A stretch of 64,000 nucleotides of DNA, taken from positions 124,001 to 188,000 of the forward strand of contig OZ287698.1 in the NCBI GenBank assembly GCA_965649825.1. The letters are read 5' to 3'. This stretch comes from Penicillus capitatus. Taxonomy: Eukaryota; Chlorophyta. Below, one piece after another: positions 53,288 through 64,000 of this stretch (the first letter of the stretch is position 1; each line of letters opens with the position of its first letter). Made by a program: the position numbers and the translations under genes. The notes below the pieces were generated by a model, which made no database searches, was not told the origin of the DNA, and saw nothing but the letters and a program-made list of their open reading frames with translations.

Positions 53288-54820
53288 CTAGTTTGACGAG
53301 ACGGAGTGGCAGAAGACCACGTGTCCATCTCCTCCAACCAAACAGTCATGAGAGCAATCCACGGAGATTCCAAAAGTTTTCAAAGCAGAGTATCCCAGAA
53401 TGACCTTATTTGTGGCATCGGTCACATAAAATGGAATAGCTTGATTCCACCCCCCAATACGAATAGGCAAAACTACTTCACCCGTCACTTGGCTAGTCGA
53501 ATTGTTGAAACCACGAAGGTGTGTATTTTCCACTCTTTTCACCTTTATCCCCCATCGTTGACAATACGTGAGCGGGAGAAGAGACACTTCTGCTCCTGTG
53601 TCGACCAAGGCGCTTTCCTTTTCTGGCCGATTGGCAAGGTATGTCACCACTTTTAGTGATGCCTTTCCCTTCTGTGGACGACTCGAGGACGATTGATCTA
53701 CGCGGGGGTAGTCAATGTACTTGACCTGTCCTCCATTCTTGCCCTTGCCTTCTTCCTTACGAGGCGACGGTTTCTTTCCTTGACTAACGCTCAGCGACAA
53801 TACCGACCCTCCTTCTTCCCTCTCATCTTCCTCTTCCAAAGATGCGAGTGGTGCAAATTGGTTTTGGGTGTGCACAGGTTGGGCCTCTCGAATTTGGTGT
53901 GAGCGCTGCCTACAGAATCTGGCAGAATGACCATACTCACCGCACTGGTAGCAGTTCCCTTGGAATTGTCTATTCCCGGCCGGTCTTCTTGGCCCGGTTC
54001 TCCTTGGTCCACGGTTGTTCGAATATTGTCCTTGCGGACCTCTCTGTCGCCATTGACCCAAGATGTCTTCAGCGATCCCCGCAAAACGAGGATTCCTTGT
54101 GAGCTCACTTCTCATCGCATCGCAAAGCTCTCTTAGAGACAAACCTCCTTTTCCAAAGTTGTCGACCTTATGCACTGCGCATCCAATACCGTCGCACATG
54201 TCTACCATGTCAACGTCCATCGCGTCTCTGTCCACCTCAGCCGCAGACGATGATCCAGTCCAAAATGTAACGTTTCTGATCATTAAGATCATTTCGTTCA
54301 TCGTCGTTGTCGTCGGCAAACTTGACACCGCTCTCTTTAGGTGACCAGGCAGCTTTCCATAGAGAATCTTGACTTGCATCTCTCTTGCCAATCCCGACTG
54401 AGCCGCTAACACGCCAAACCTTTCCGCGAATTGAAGCCATGTCTCTGATTTTTTCTTAGCCGCTCCTGCGAGACGCTCCCCAGAAGTCGTTCCAGCGTTC
54501 GAACACATGCCCAACAGAGTCCTCTTGAAAACGTGCCACTTGTCGTCGTCACTGACTACCATTTTGTTCGCAGGAAAACAGTTGGAGATAGCTGCTGCTC
54601 TCCCCACAAACGCCGCATTAAAGGCGTCTTTGTCTGCAAAATGGGGCTCGGTTCGTTCGGTAACCTGACGCATAAGCTCGAAAAGGGGGGAGCCCACTTC
54701 GACTTTTTCCATCAGTTTTCCGACCCTCGTCCGATAGCCGTCGGCGACCATAGACGCCGCGTTTATCGCCGTCTTAACTTCATGTCGCTCGGTTGTCAAA
54801 AACTTGTGCTCCGAAACCAT
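53288..54820 (-). CDS. Gypsy gag with protease domain
   Basis: About 510 residues: an N-terminal helical capsid-type region, an Arg/Gln-rich stretch, a CCHC knuckle C-Y-Q-C-G-E-Y-G-H-S-A-R-F-C (about 290-303), and an aspartic protease with catalytic D-T-G-A and a later I-L-G-Y flap-type motif (about 405-500). The protease is therefore encoded at the end of gag, not the start of pol. The ATG straddles the LTR end and the primer-binding site. A downstream Met (about residue 24) is an alternative. Confidence 0.9.
   Translation of the reverse strand: MVSEHKFLTTERHEVKTAINAASMVADGYRTRVGKLMEKVEVGSPLFELMRQVTERTEPHFADKDAFNAAFVGRAAAISNCFPANKMVVSDDDKWHVFKRTLLGMCSNAGTTSGERLAGAAKKKSETWLQFAERFGVLAAQSGLAREMQVKILYGKLPGHLKRAVSSLPTTTTMNEMILMIRNVTFWTGSSSAAEVDRDAMDVDMVDMCDGIGCAVHKVDNFGKGGLSLRELCDAMRSELTRNPRFAGIAEDILGQWRQRGPQGQYSNNRGPRRTGPRRPAGNRQFQGNCYQCGEYGHSARFCRQRSHQIREAQPVHTQNQFAPLASLEEEDEREEGGSVLSLSVSQGKKPSPRKEEGKGKNGGQVKYIDYPRVDQSSSSRPQKGKASLKVVTYLANRPEKESALVDTGAEVSLLPLTYCQRWGIKVKRVENTHLRGFNNSTSQVTGEVVLPIRIGGWNQAIPFYVTDATNKVILGYSALKTFGISVDCSHDCLVGGDGHVVFCHSVSSN
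54808..54819 (-). other. Primer-binding site of gypsy element
   Basis: TGGTTTCGGAGC directly follows the 5' LTR. It would pair with a tRNA 3' end reading GCTCCGAAACCA. The same 12-mer serves the gag-only element at 18,592. Confidence 0.75.
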
Positions 54821-55000
54821 GTTAAACGTTGCTTCAGAAGACGCAGTAAAGTTCTTAAAAGAAAGTTCGTGCGCAGAAGTTACAAATCTAATCGAATCTC
54901 TTTTTACTTATACGCATGATGTGATGTTATCACCGTGCTGAGCACGGGACGATATTCAGAAATGATCTTCATTACTTGCCTTCATCATCCCATCTCGACA
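54820..55000 (-). repeat. 5' LTR of gypsy element
   Basis: 181 bp, nearly identical to 50,192-50,372. Confidence 0.9.
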
Positions 55001-55005
55001 CATTC

Positions 55006-56479
55006 TCGAGTTAGCGCAATGCGCATCGCAGCGGTCAACGCGAACGCGGCGTCAAAGTAGAGACGATCCGGATGGGAGATCTCATTGTTTTTGTTTTTCT
55101 GCTCAACGATCATATCAACAATTTGACACAGTTGGTTTTTGGATTCCGCACACGTTCAGACTGCTGTGATGACAGCAGATCTGAAACAACATCTGTTTTC
55201 GCAAATAATAACACCAAGTGCATTCGACAGTACCGGTCCACAGCTGCAGCAGTCCGAAAGACCGCAGGGAGAAACTGACAGGACGTCGCTTGATTCAAAC
55301 AAAGTCCGTCATCAAATTACCGAAAAGAAAAGAAAAAACTGCAGTCTCAGCAGATAGCTCATCGCAACGAAGCGATCGAGCTTCATAGAGAGATGATCAA
55401 TCTCTAATAGAAAGTGAATTTCCTGGCCAACGATTGTTCTGCCAGATGACCCACCGTAAGAAAACAACCCCCGGAGTGCATGCATCACGTCAGCACTCCG
55501 ACTGCCCCCTGTACAAGAGATCGGATGCCATGTCTCTGGCAAATGAATGAGCAATGTGCAACAATGCAGCCTTGAAACGGCCATATCTCGCCGCCATAGT
55601 GGACAGAGCTCTTGTCCGTCGACGATGAATCAACAGAGCTCTCAAGTGTTTTCTCTCCAACTCAGTGGATCTAAGAAGTCGAATGCAGACGCTTGGACGT
55701 CGGTGATGACGATGGGCTTACACGACTGCCTCATCCGTTGCGAGGTAAGTTGCTAAATTAGGAAAGACGCGTGCACCTTCTGCTTGTGGATTTCCCTCGA
55801 AAGGCGTGGCCAAGCACGCAGCCAAGTCCAGTTCGTCCTCCGTCAGGTCGGTGTTCGAAGGCGTCGTCAATCCTGGAGCGTCGCTAAGCACATGCGCCCT
55901 CCATCAGTGGCCGACTCTTGATGCCGAAAGAGGCGCACTAGGAAGGCGGTGATCCAAATTCTGCGAAGCAAAAGGCTGCGGCAACGTTGACGGAACTGGT
56001 CTCCGACTCAAGCATCACCTCGTTCTCGATATCGCGCGTCACACCGTCTAGCTGATGCACGACGTTGTCGAAATCGGCGACGAAGTTGAGCAACGCAGCT
56101 CGTGTCTTGACAGAGAAACCATCACGTCGTGGCAGACAAGGCGCATGGACGCAGAACTACAAACGGCAACGGCACCTTTGACAACGGAACGATGCGGAGA
56201 ACGGCTCACTTTTGGTGAACGTTGTCCAAAGTCCGAGATTCGCCTCGGCACTTTACGCGGTGAGAGGGAGCTCGATGTCAGCTGCGGAGAGATCTGCACT
56301 TCACGCATCGCTTTTCCGCTGGGCGAACTGGACGAAAAGAAATCGACAAGTCTGACACTGGGCGAGTTTTTTTGGGAAAGTTGCTAAAGGCGTTTCACGT
56401 AGATACAGAGCTGTCTGTCATTATCCGACCAATTTACAACTGTGCCATGACGCAGTGACGTAACGTCACATCACGTTGC
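55006..56479 (+). other. Unresolved region, possible fragmented coding sequence
   Basis: Frames at 55,139-55,357 and 56,055-56,387 on plus have some coding look, for example a helical H-R-N-E-A-I-E-L-H stretch near 55,365 preceded by a possible CAG acceptor. I could not build a consistent exon chain or name a family. It may be a multi-exon gene whose 5' end the gypsy element disrupted, or nothing. Confidence 0.25.
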
Positions 56480-59247
56480 CTATGTTTCGCAGTCTTCTCC
56501 TTCTGGAAAGATATCTGCGAAGCAGTCCGCTTCAATTGGCTCAGCCCATGCGCTCAATACAGTCGCGAGTTTCAGAGTCGGCATCAAATCGATCTTTCCA
56601 CTCAATCCGCACGAGAACTTTAATATCTCATCAAAATCCATTTCCTCTGAAACAGCACCGTCTCGATGAGGACGCGAAATTAGAGAGGCAGGGAGGGGAC
56701 CTTGCATAATGGTGTTCCGATGTGTGACGAGAATCGCAATACAGACATAGAGGTGAAAGTATGGAGTGCGTTGTCCGCTAAAAAATGCTTCCCACAATCT
56801 AAGCACCTATGCAACACACAGGTGAGGGAATCTTTCCGGCAATGCTGACGCACTTCTTCAAAGTCAAATTCTCTTTTGAACAGAATGAGCACCCATCGAA
56901 AGCAAAAAAAGAAATTCAGGCAGTCCTTCTGCTTGAAATGGGCGTAGAGCTGAGGATCGAGCAACTGGAGCAATTTCTCCAAAGCCAACAGCTGAGAGTG
57001 CATGCCGCGTTGATCTGTATGGAAGTTCGCTTCCACTCTGTCCATCATTCCCGCAAAGCACCAGAAAGCCTCCGCTTCTGCCCTCTTCCACCTCTCTGTA
57101 TCTTTCAGAGGAATGCCTCTGGAGATAACATAGAGAATGGGTGCCGCTAGATCGGACATCCCCTGGCAGTAGCTCAGATCGAAGTTGTACATGACGTAGC
57201 TGCACAGAATGCGCTTCAATGCCATGAGTGGCTCTCCGTATTCGTGGCGAAAGAAGTGCTCCGTGCGATCCGTCCGACGGACATCCTTCTCGATCTTGGA
57301 CTTTCGATCTCTCCACTTGGCAAAGCGCCTCTCCTGAGAGAAATCTCTCCCGAAGACGGCACGGTGTGCGTCACTGGAGGTACTTGATCTGGCAGAATGG
57401 ACTCCCATTGATACCGAAGGGCCTCATACTGACGCTGTTTCTGCTGAGAAACGTTCTCACACTTTTTCTTGGTCCACTCGACCTTCCACAGTCCGAAGAG
57501 ATATTTCCACGCCTTGCAGACAGCAGTGAGAGGAATAGAACAGCGAGATGTCGTATCTCACTTGCTGACGCGCTTCCGGAGTGAGTCCACCGAAGAACAC
57601 GCGTTCTCTGAATCGCTTCTCAGCCACCATCACCCCGTCCGCATTAAAGAATCCTGTAAACTCCCTCCGGGAGACCTCTTTTCCCCAGTTCTCCTGGCGC
57701 TTCAGATGATCAAAACGATCAGTAGGTCGAGAGTCCAAGATATTCAGCAACTCGAATGTCCCCACCTCAGTCGACAACGAAGCCTCCGCCTCCGATTCCC
57801 CCTCTGCACGGGCAAAACACGTGCTCCCTCTTTGAGAGGCAAGGAACCGGACTTGGATCTTCGTTCTGTCCCATCACAGGGATGCTGACGGTAGAGGAGC
57901 CGGCAGAGAATGTCCTGTTTCCGCATCCTTCCTCCTCCAGTGTCGTCTCGGAGATATCATCTTTGTTATGGAAGATCATGCTTGTGGTGTCCATTGCCAT
58001 GCGTTTCAGCTTTGAGATCGTTCCCGAGAACAGTCTCTGATCAAACATGCCATTCTCTGTGCCCAATCCTCCCAATACCAAGTCATCGAGATCCATGCTG
58101 TGTAAGCTCCTTCTGAGGGGATCTGGAGATTCGTTCACGATGTATGTATTGGGATCATTGACTGCCTTCACAAGATTGGCATGCTGTTTCAGCGTCGTCA
58201 TGAGACTGCGGACACCACCTGCCAACCATAACGCGCAGCACCTTGCTTTGATGTACGGTGCGACGGCGGGAGTGACCATTATTGAAGTACAGTGGAGGGA
58301 AAGTGCAACCAGACACCATGACGATGATGACATAGTGCCATCCGAGTGTTGGCGTGTGTCGGGTGATGGCTCGAATCTCCGTGAGCGAGATCGGAGGAAT
58401 CTTGTACGAAATTTCTGCCGCCCCTGTTCCATGCGGCGTCCATGCAATAAAAAGAACACTATGTTGCTTGACAACAATCAGCCTACACACCCCTCGGCAT
58501 CAGATTTGTTGGATCTACGTGATCTGAGTGCGCCCTTTACCGTCCGATGAGTTTTGTGCCCTTCTGTGGAAACATGGCAACATGATCCTTGCAGTACAGG
58601 ATGTCAGTGAACGAAGGCATCGGACTCTCCACATGATCAAATCCCTCATCCGTGTCCGTACTCGACGTCTAGAACGACAGGAATGGTTTCATGGCTGGCG
58701 ATGTGGCGCATGACTTCAGATTCTGTGATTTCGGGATCGGAGAGGATAGCAGGATCGGTGGCATCTTCATGAAAGGAGGGGTGTTTGCGTATCGAACACC
58801 GTTCTTGCAGTAGAGCTTCGTCTATACTGTTCGGTATACTCAGTCGCGATGATAGGGATCGTCTTAGTGTGAGTTCGTGAAAGACACGGTCTTCCAAGTC
58901 CTCTTTCTGATCCCTTGGACCTGTGGAGAAGAGAGAAATTCCAGGAGGACTCATGTCTCTCAATTCTATATTCTCTGATTTCTTCATCACGGGTGCCTGT
59001 CACATCACACAGTTATCGACGGCGAGAAGAGATGGGGATTTACAAGTTCGACAGCTTCGGGGTCGGGTGAGGGTGTAGACGGTGTCCGCTCGGCGTCACC
59101 TAAGAGAACGGGAAGTGTCGCGATGAAGGGCTTTGCTTCAGGACTTGTCGATTTGTCAGGAGTGACCCGATGGCGAAATAGATTCACGTAGGCCGACATC
59201 GAAGTATCAGACAAGTTAATGCGTCGATGTTGTGCTGCGTTGTTCAC
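56480..59247 (-). CDS. TBC1D15/17-type Rab GTPase-activating protein, multi-exon
   Basis: N-terminal Rab-binding (DUF3548) region: L-Y-C-K-D-H-V, then R-L-I-V-V-K-Q-H-S-V, then R-H-T-P-T-L-G-W-H-Y, then P-P-L-Y-F, then G-G-V-R-S-L. It is followed by a TBC domain with I-E-K-D-V-R-R-T-D-R-T (catalytic-arginine motif), Y-C-Q-G-M-S-D-L (catalytic-glutamine motif), A-F-W-C-F, F-F-F-C-F-R-W-V-L and an L-R-L-W-E segment. Exons are joined by GT-AG introns of about 48-60 nt, for example near 57,560, 57,395, 56,850 and 56,690. Stop at 56,480. The protein would activate GTP hydrolysis on a Rab, for example in endo-lysosomal or mitochondrial traffic. The first exon (59,247 or 58,990) is uncertain. Confidence 0.85.
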
Positions 59248-59309
59248 GTCTCACGGCTGATGTGACGTCGACCAGTGACGAGTCGAAGCGATCGGCAGTG
59301 CAGAGAGAT

Positions 59310-59396
59310 GCCGCCTTGACCTCTGGTGGTCCAGAGCGCAGGCTTCAAACCTGTGGGGCCTGAGAAGGTCAGTGGTTCGATTCCATCTGGACGGCG
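59310..59396 (+). tRNA. trnSec(TCA): Selenocysteine tRNA, anticodon TCA
   Basis: 87 nt, the length typical of eukaryotic tRNA-Sec. The anticodon arm CAGG-CTTCAAA-CCTG carries TCA. The D stem is six pairs (CTCTGG/CCAGAG) with a four-base loop. The variable arm is GGCCT-GAGA-AGGTC. The T arm is four pairs with TTCGATT loop. The acceptor is nine positions, the last U-U as in human, plus one C-A mismatch at the fifth pair. Long acceptor, six-pair D stem and extended variable arm set it apart from tRNA-Ser and suppressors. Discriminator G. It implies a working selenoprotein system. Confidence 0.9.
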
Positions 59397-59397
59397 A

Positions 59398-59401
59398 TTT
59401 T
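59398..59401 (+). terminator. Pol III terminator of tRNA-Sec
   Basis: TTTT one base after the tRNA 3' end. Confidence 0.6.
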
Positions 59402-59930
59402 ATCGACCACCTCACATCGATCCACGGATAGGGACATTTCGAACAAGGAGCTGTCATCTATCTCGCATTCCTATACCTACATCGTTCCCTTGTGCTTTGT
59501 GAGAGGTCAGGGGGTTGAGGGGAGACGATTTGACATCGATTTCGATCCGTTCACGAGGACAGTGGCGTTCACGGTTCATCATTGTCTGGTGCATGATGCG
59601 AGACGTTTGTGCACTTCCGTCCGGTATTGTTTTGGGACGATGGTGCGCGTCGCCACGTGTCGCCGATCGCTGTGTTCGGCATCTGCCTGCGGCCAAGAGG
59701 ACAATGCGTTCTTGTGGACCGTCGACACGTCTGTCCGAAGGAGATTCCGTCGAGGCCGTCGTGGATCCGCCGATTGGCGACGTCTGGAATCGAAGAGAAG
59801 TCGGATTTCGCGCATTCGTTGCTCTGTGCCTTGGAAATGGCGTATGTCCTCCTCTGTCCGACGCCCTTGGGTAGACCCATCTGGTTGATAACGGCAGGAG
59901 AATATGGATCCCGTGGACTGTGCTCTGCAG

Positions 59931-60519
59931 ATTCAAAAAGGAAATGACGACGAGGCGACGAAAAATCGACCCATCTCTCTACACCCCACTCGGTAGATTT
60001 AACGCCTATGCTCGGACAGCTGTATCTCAATGGCGTTGCTGCTGCAGAGAATGGACTAAAGATCTATGACATCGAGGAAGGCAAGGGTCGACAGGTGGAG
60101 AAGGGAACACGACTGCAGGTGCTTTGTGCCTATCGTTGCTAAGGGTTAACAGATTGGATGCGTATGGATAGGTGCACTACGACTGCCTGTTTCGTGGATT
60201 GAACGTGGCCTCTTCCCGATCTGCCCGTTTGCTCGGCGGCAACCGTGTGATCGCTGAGCCTCTTGATTTTGTGGCAGGCGAGTCTGTCAACGTCTCCGCT
60301 ATTCCAGTCGACGATCGTGGCGGCGGCGGGCTCTTTTCTGGTGCCTCTGGACCCAAACCGCCCCCTGCCCTCTCCACAGCCGTCTATGGTATGCGAAAGG
60401 GTGGAAAGCGATCCGTCCTGGTCCCTCCAGAATTGGGCTACGGCAGCAAAGGACTCCAAGAGATTCCGCCAGACACCCCTTTTGAATTGCAGATCGAAAT
60501 ATTGCAGATCTTGGATTGA
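59931..60519 (+). CDS. FKBP-type peptidyl-prolyl isomerase, plastid-lumen type (5' end not resolved)
   Basis: Three exons are clear: 59931-59992, 60048-60118 and 60172-60519, with introns of 55 and 53 nt. They read R-F-K-K-E-M-T-T-R-R-R, then G-L-K-I-Y-D-I-E-E-G-K-G, then V-H-Y-D-C-L-F-R-G. The catalytic-fold end has K-P-P-P-A, G-M-R-K-G-G-K-R, V-P-P-E-L-G-Y-G and I-P-P-D-T-P-F-E-L. The R-L-L-G-G-N-R-V-I-A-E-P insertion is typical of plant thylakoid FKBPs. An acceptor CTCTGCAG precedes 59,931, so one or more exons with the targeting peptide lie upstream (59.45-59.9 kb), not resolved. Several active-site aromatics of FKBP12 are replaced, as is usual for lumen FKBPs. Confidence 0.82.
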
Positions 60520-61299
60520 CATGTGATGTAATAGAGGAAGACGTGTTCATAAGATTTGGGTGGTGGCGACGGGCCTGCTCGTTCCACTTGAGTGTCAACG
60601 GCGCACGATCCACTCACCGACGCCAGTTGCCGGTATTCGTTGCTCGGTTTCCCGCCTCACGCGTTCCCCGACGAATTACCGAGTCAGCCTCCACAGCCTC
60701 CGCTGCGTCGTCAGACTCGCCTGACGCCTTGAGATGGGCACGCCGGCGCGGCACGCAGGCGGCGAGGAAACCACGACACCACTCCCCAAACCAAGCCCTC
60801 GCATGAGTGACAGCCGGACGCTACTCCGGTCGGCACTTACAATGCTTTCCATCACTATGACCCCCATTCAAAACGCACTCCGCCGTCGGAAACGGTAGGC
60901 CAATGACGGCGACAGATGTTAAAATGAACGCATCCGATAACCCAGAGATCGCCTCTTAACAGCAGAGATGCTTACATACATATGATCCACTATCCAGTAC
61001 TACCGAGCAGCACTCTTTCTCTTAAGTACACGTTGCCTGTTCGTCTTCTTTCGTTTCTCTCTCGGCTACAGACACGAGAGCGTGATGATCATCTGATGGA
61101 GATGTGGAAGGTGATGGGCACCATGTTTTTCCATTTCTGTTGCGCTTTCATGCGCCGCTGTTTCTTGATCTGTTCAGGACGAGGCAGCTCATCGCCTTTA
61201 GTCTTCTCATCTCGCTCTATCGTCATCTTGTACCGCTTCCCGACATCATCCAATGCACCTACACCTCTGGATCAGCTAAGAGGGATGGGTCGATCGAGG
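60520..61299. other. Intergenic between convergent genes
   Basis: About 780 bp between the FKBP and DBP10 stop codons. No gene or RNA recognised. Confidence 0.5.
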
Positions 61300-63789
61300 C
61301 TAAAAGAGACGTGCGGCACGTCGTGTCAGTTTTGCATCTTCCTGCGCTCCGTTTGCCTGGATCTTTGTTTTTTGGTGGCGCATCCATGTGTCATAGAATT
61401 TTCCTGTTTCTTGCTTTCCTGCTCGGATCTTGACACCGCTCTCCGTTTTGACTCTTTTCCCATTCCTGAGCTTCTCTCCGTGCGGTAAACAGATGTAGCG
61501 TTTGCTGCGACGATCCCAATGAAACTGCCGCTTCTGCTGCATCAAACCCTCCTCATCTTCGCCGAGAAGGTCCATCACACTACGGTCCATTTTTGAACCG
61601 ACAGAAAAGCCAGACTCTCGATGGCGGTCCCCTCTCTCGTAAGGAATATAGAAATCCTTGTCCCGAAACGCCCCCAACGTCAGTTCTGCACCTTTGACTG
61701 ATACCACAGGCGTCTAACCAGCCACACAGCTCGTTGAGCCTGATCACATGCATCACCCATACCTCTTTCGACGCAGTAGGTGCGTATGGCCGACTCCCCG
61801 ATGTCTTGTTGTGCGTGACCTGAGCTTCGAAGACGGAGAGAGCAGGTCGAAAGGTTTTGAGTTGCTGGGTGAAGCTCCATCCCTGCCGCCACACCTCGCA
61901 CTTAGTCCATCCATATCATACATTGGCTGCCACCTATCTATCTTCTTACCTTCAGCACAGCATCAGCATCCGTTGTGCAGAAGAGTGGATGGATGGTTTC
62001 CTCTGGAAGCTGCTTTGCTCGATGCACAGAGGCATTCGATGCCGGCGGCCTTGTCTTGAGATACAGCCGAAAGCCATTCTCCACGGATTTGATGAGACCC
62101 TTTAGCTCCTCTGAGTCGTGGACCCGTCTCTGAACAACGTCCGAAAGCAACGAAATCTCGTGGACAGGCAAATGGCCAAACACTGACAGCCCGTCTTCGT
62201 CACTCTTGCAGGACGGATCTCCCGCTGCGTGGATGGGTCTGGAAAGGAACAGGTGGAGATCCAGTAGGTATGGAAGATCGCTGAGTGTCAGGAAAGAGTA
62301 AGCTGTTCCTGTTCTTCCTGCTCGAGCTGTTCGGCCAGAACGATGGACGAAGAGTTTCGGGAGTGGAGGGAAATCGAAGTGAATCACATTGTCGATCATC
62401 GGCAGATCGACGCCGCGGGCGGCAACGTCTGTCACGAAGAGCACCGATACCACTCCATTCCTGAACTTTGCGACTTGGATCTTCCTCGCCGACTAAAGGC
62501 ATTGTGTGATGCAATGTGCAAAAAGAGTGAGAGATTTTGCACTTGATCCATGGCTCCATAAACGAAAGCACTTTCGATGGCATCGGTTTGTAGAAGGCGA
62601 TGCAGAAAGGCAACGTGGTGCTTCGTCGAGCAAAAGACAATGGTGGCTTGGTTCTCAGGGATCACCCTCTTCAGTAGATAGATCAGTGCCGCAGCCTTAT
62701 CCTCGTGCCTAACGTCACATCATCATTTCTCGGCAGACTGCGGATAGCTGCCCCTCACCGAACAGTAAAGAAATGCAGTGTGAGTTCGGGAGGGATGATG
62801 GATTCTGTGTCTAACCGTATCACCTCTGGGTCATGCAGTCCAGATTTCGCAAACTCTGCCAACAGTCGAGGCATCGTGGCCGAAAAGAGAAGCGTCTGGC
62901 GATCCGATGGCAAGGATTGCGTGATCCGTATGATCTGATCCGCAAATCCCATTTCAAACAGCCGATCTGCTTCGTCGAAGACGACCATCTCAACGGACTG
63001 CAGCGAGAAATCTTGGACTTCGTTGAGCACATGGACCAAGCGGCCTGGTCAGGAGATCCGTCGAATGGGATGGATGGATATCGAGTGATCGGTATGACCT
63101 GGAGTGGCAAGGACGATGTCGGGATTGGCAGCGATTTGCATAAACTGCTCTGCAAGTGCATCGCCGCCCACCACCACAGCCACTCTCAACTCCATCCCTT
63201 TGGCCAATTTCGTCACCACGGCATACGTTTGCAGCGCCAGTTCTCTCGAAGGCGCAATCATTAAGCTCCGTGCACCCACCGTTGTACTGTGTCCCTTCAA
63301 TCTAACAGCAGAGACATGCCAAATGTGTTCGGCGTTCTTGCTAGAGTCTCTTACTTTTGCAAAATGGGTATGACAAAGGCAGCCGTTTTACCGGATCCCG
63401 TTCTGGCCATGCCGACCACATCGAGTCCTTGTAAGATCAGAGGGATCGTTTTGCGCTGTATGGGTGTCGGCAGCTTGAACTTGCAAACAGAGGTGATGTT
63501 GCGGTAGAGCCGCGATTCCAATCCCATAGCGCCTATCGATGCAAAACACCATCCGCTAGCGATGATCGATTTCGATCCATGGCTTGCCGAAGGTTCCCGG
63601 CCGACTGCGCTTCTGAACCTCGCGGTCGCGTCTCTTTCGCCGACCGCCGCCTTTCGCGACGGGATCCGTATCCCCCCAGCCGAAATCGACCGTCGTTGTG
63701 CTGCATTCCGTCGGAAAAGACGCGTCGCCCGAATCGATTTCCATGATGCCGAGCCGACAAAGCGATGGGATCGATCGATGTCCATTCAC
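61300..63789 (-). CDS. DBP10: DEAD-box RNA helicase DBP10/DDX54, multi-exon
   Basis: All helicase motifs appear in order: Q motif F-K-L-P-T-P-I-Q, motif I A-R-T-G-S-G-K-T, Ia P-S-R-E-L-A, Ib [27 protein letters not shown] and [10 protein letters not shown]. Features special to the family are [20 protein letters not shown], and the C-terminal D-F-Y-I-P-Y...W-D-R-R-S-K-R-Y part (DBP10CT). Introns of about 50-85 nt are seen near 63,570, 63,330, 63,080, 62,730, 62,520 and 61,910, and at least one more near 61,700. DBP10 acts in 60S ribosome assembly in the nucleolus. Start near 63,789 or 63,744; not certain. Confidence 0.87.
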
Positions 63790-64000
63790 ATCGATTTATC
63801 TCACCCATCGTGTCCATCCAGAATGTCAAGGCCGAACGAACGCACCAACATTCGTGTAACGCATATCCGACATCAAGAACGCTGATCGCTTCCGTCTGCA
63901 GGGCAGTATCGTCTAATGGGGCAATGGGCAGCGTCGTGAACACGTTTCAGTTCTTTAAGTCTGTCGCTTTCTCACAGAATGTATGTTTGTTCGCCATGTA

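Larger units (their letters stand above)
50192..55000 (-). mobile_element. Complete Ty3/gypsy-type LTR retrotransposon
   Basis: Two 181-bp LTRs (50,192-50,372 and 54,820-55,000) with TG...CA ends (TGTTAAACG on plus). Target duplication CATTC at 50,187-50,191 and 55,001-55,005. On the minus strand the order is LTR, primer-binding site, gag-protease, RT-RNase H-integrase, LTR, which is the gypsy order. Both ORFs are open, and the LTRs differ at very few positions (for example TACGAAG against TCAGAAG). It is therefore recent and possibly active. Confidence 0.93.

Noticed and set aside
59454-59936. 160-codon minus-strand frame beside tRNA-Sec
   Set aside because: No recognisable domain, and the plus strand of this stretch probably holds the missing 5' exons of the FKBP gene.
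1-64000. A bacterial or phage defence island reading of the NACHT genes
   Set aside because: Spliceosomal introns, IFT57, DBP10, TBC GAP and eukaryotic tRNA-Sec make this a nuclear genome.

Overview
The window is nuclear DNA of a flagellated, plastid-related unicellular eukaryote. The cilium is shown by a complete IFT57 gene. The plastid is shown by a nuclear Ycf45-type AAA ATPase and an FKBP of the chloroplast-lumen type. Conserved genes are cut by very short GT-AG introns, mostly 45-63 nt. A eukaryotic selenocysteine tRNA is present. I cannot name the lineage; red algae and flowering plants are unlikely because IFT is present.

Layout. About 0-50 kb is an accessory region built by repeated duplication. 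It holds five intact genes (CWR1-5) and one wreck of an unrecognised secreted, Cys/Trp-rich membrane protein family. It also holds two large NACHT-HEAT STAND NTPase genes (7.8-13.3 kb and 39.5-44.7 kb) and a truncated third (34.2 kb). Both NACHT genes carry the same LINE at the same 3' site. Other insertions are a gag-only LTR element (18.3-20.0 kb), an ORF1-only LINE derivative (22.4-24.0 kb) and a Ty3/gypsy element (50.2-55.0 kb), each with visible target-site duplications. Two single-copy genes sit inside this region: a ten-exon Ycf45-like gene (24.8-27.2 kb, minus) and IFT57 (27.7-29.2 kb, plus). Broken 3' copies of IFT57 were carried to 35.7 kb and 49.1 kb.

From about 56 kb the window is ordinary gene-dense genome: a TBC1D15/17-type Rab GAP (minus), tRNA-Sec (plus), a plastid-type FKBP (plus) and the ribosome-biogenesis helicase DBP10/DDX54 (minus).

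The most interesting content is the pairing of NACHT-HEAT genes, whose 37-residue repeats are almost identical at DNA level, with a multicopy Cys/Trp-rich surface-type family. The NACHT architecture (unknown helical N-domain, NTPase switch, homogenised repeat sensor) parallels NOD-like receptors of fungi, animals and plants. I infer a candidate recognition or immunity locus; the sequence does not prove it. Three CWR genes share a distinctive upstream module: a 17-bp palindrome, a hairpin and a TATA box.
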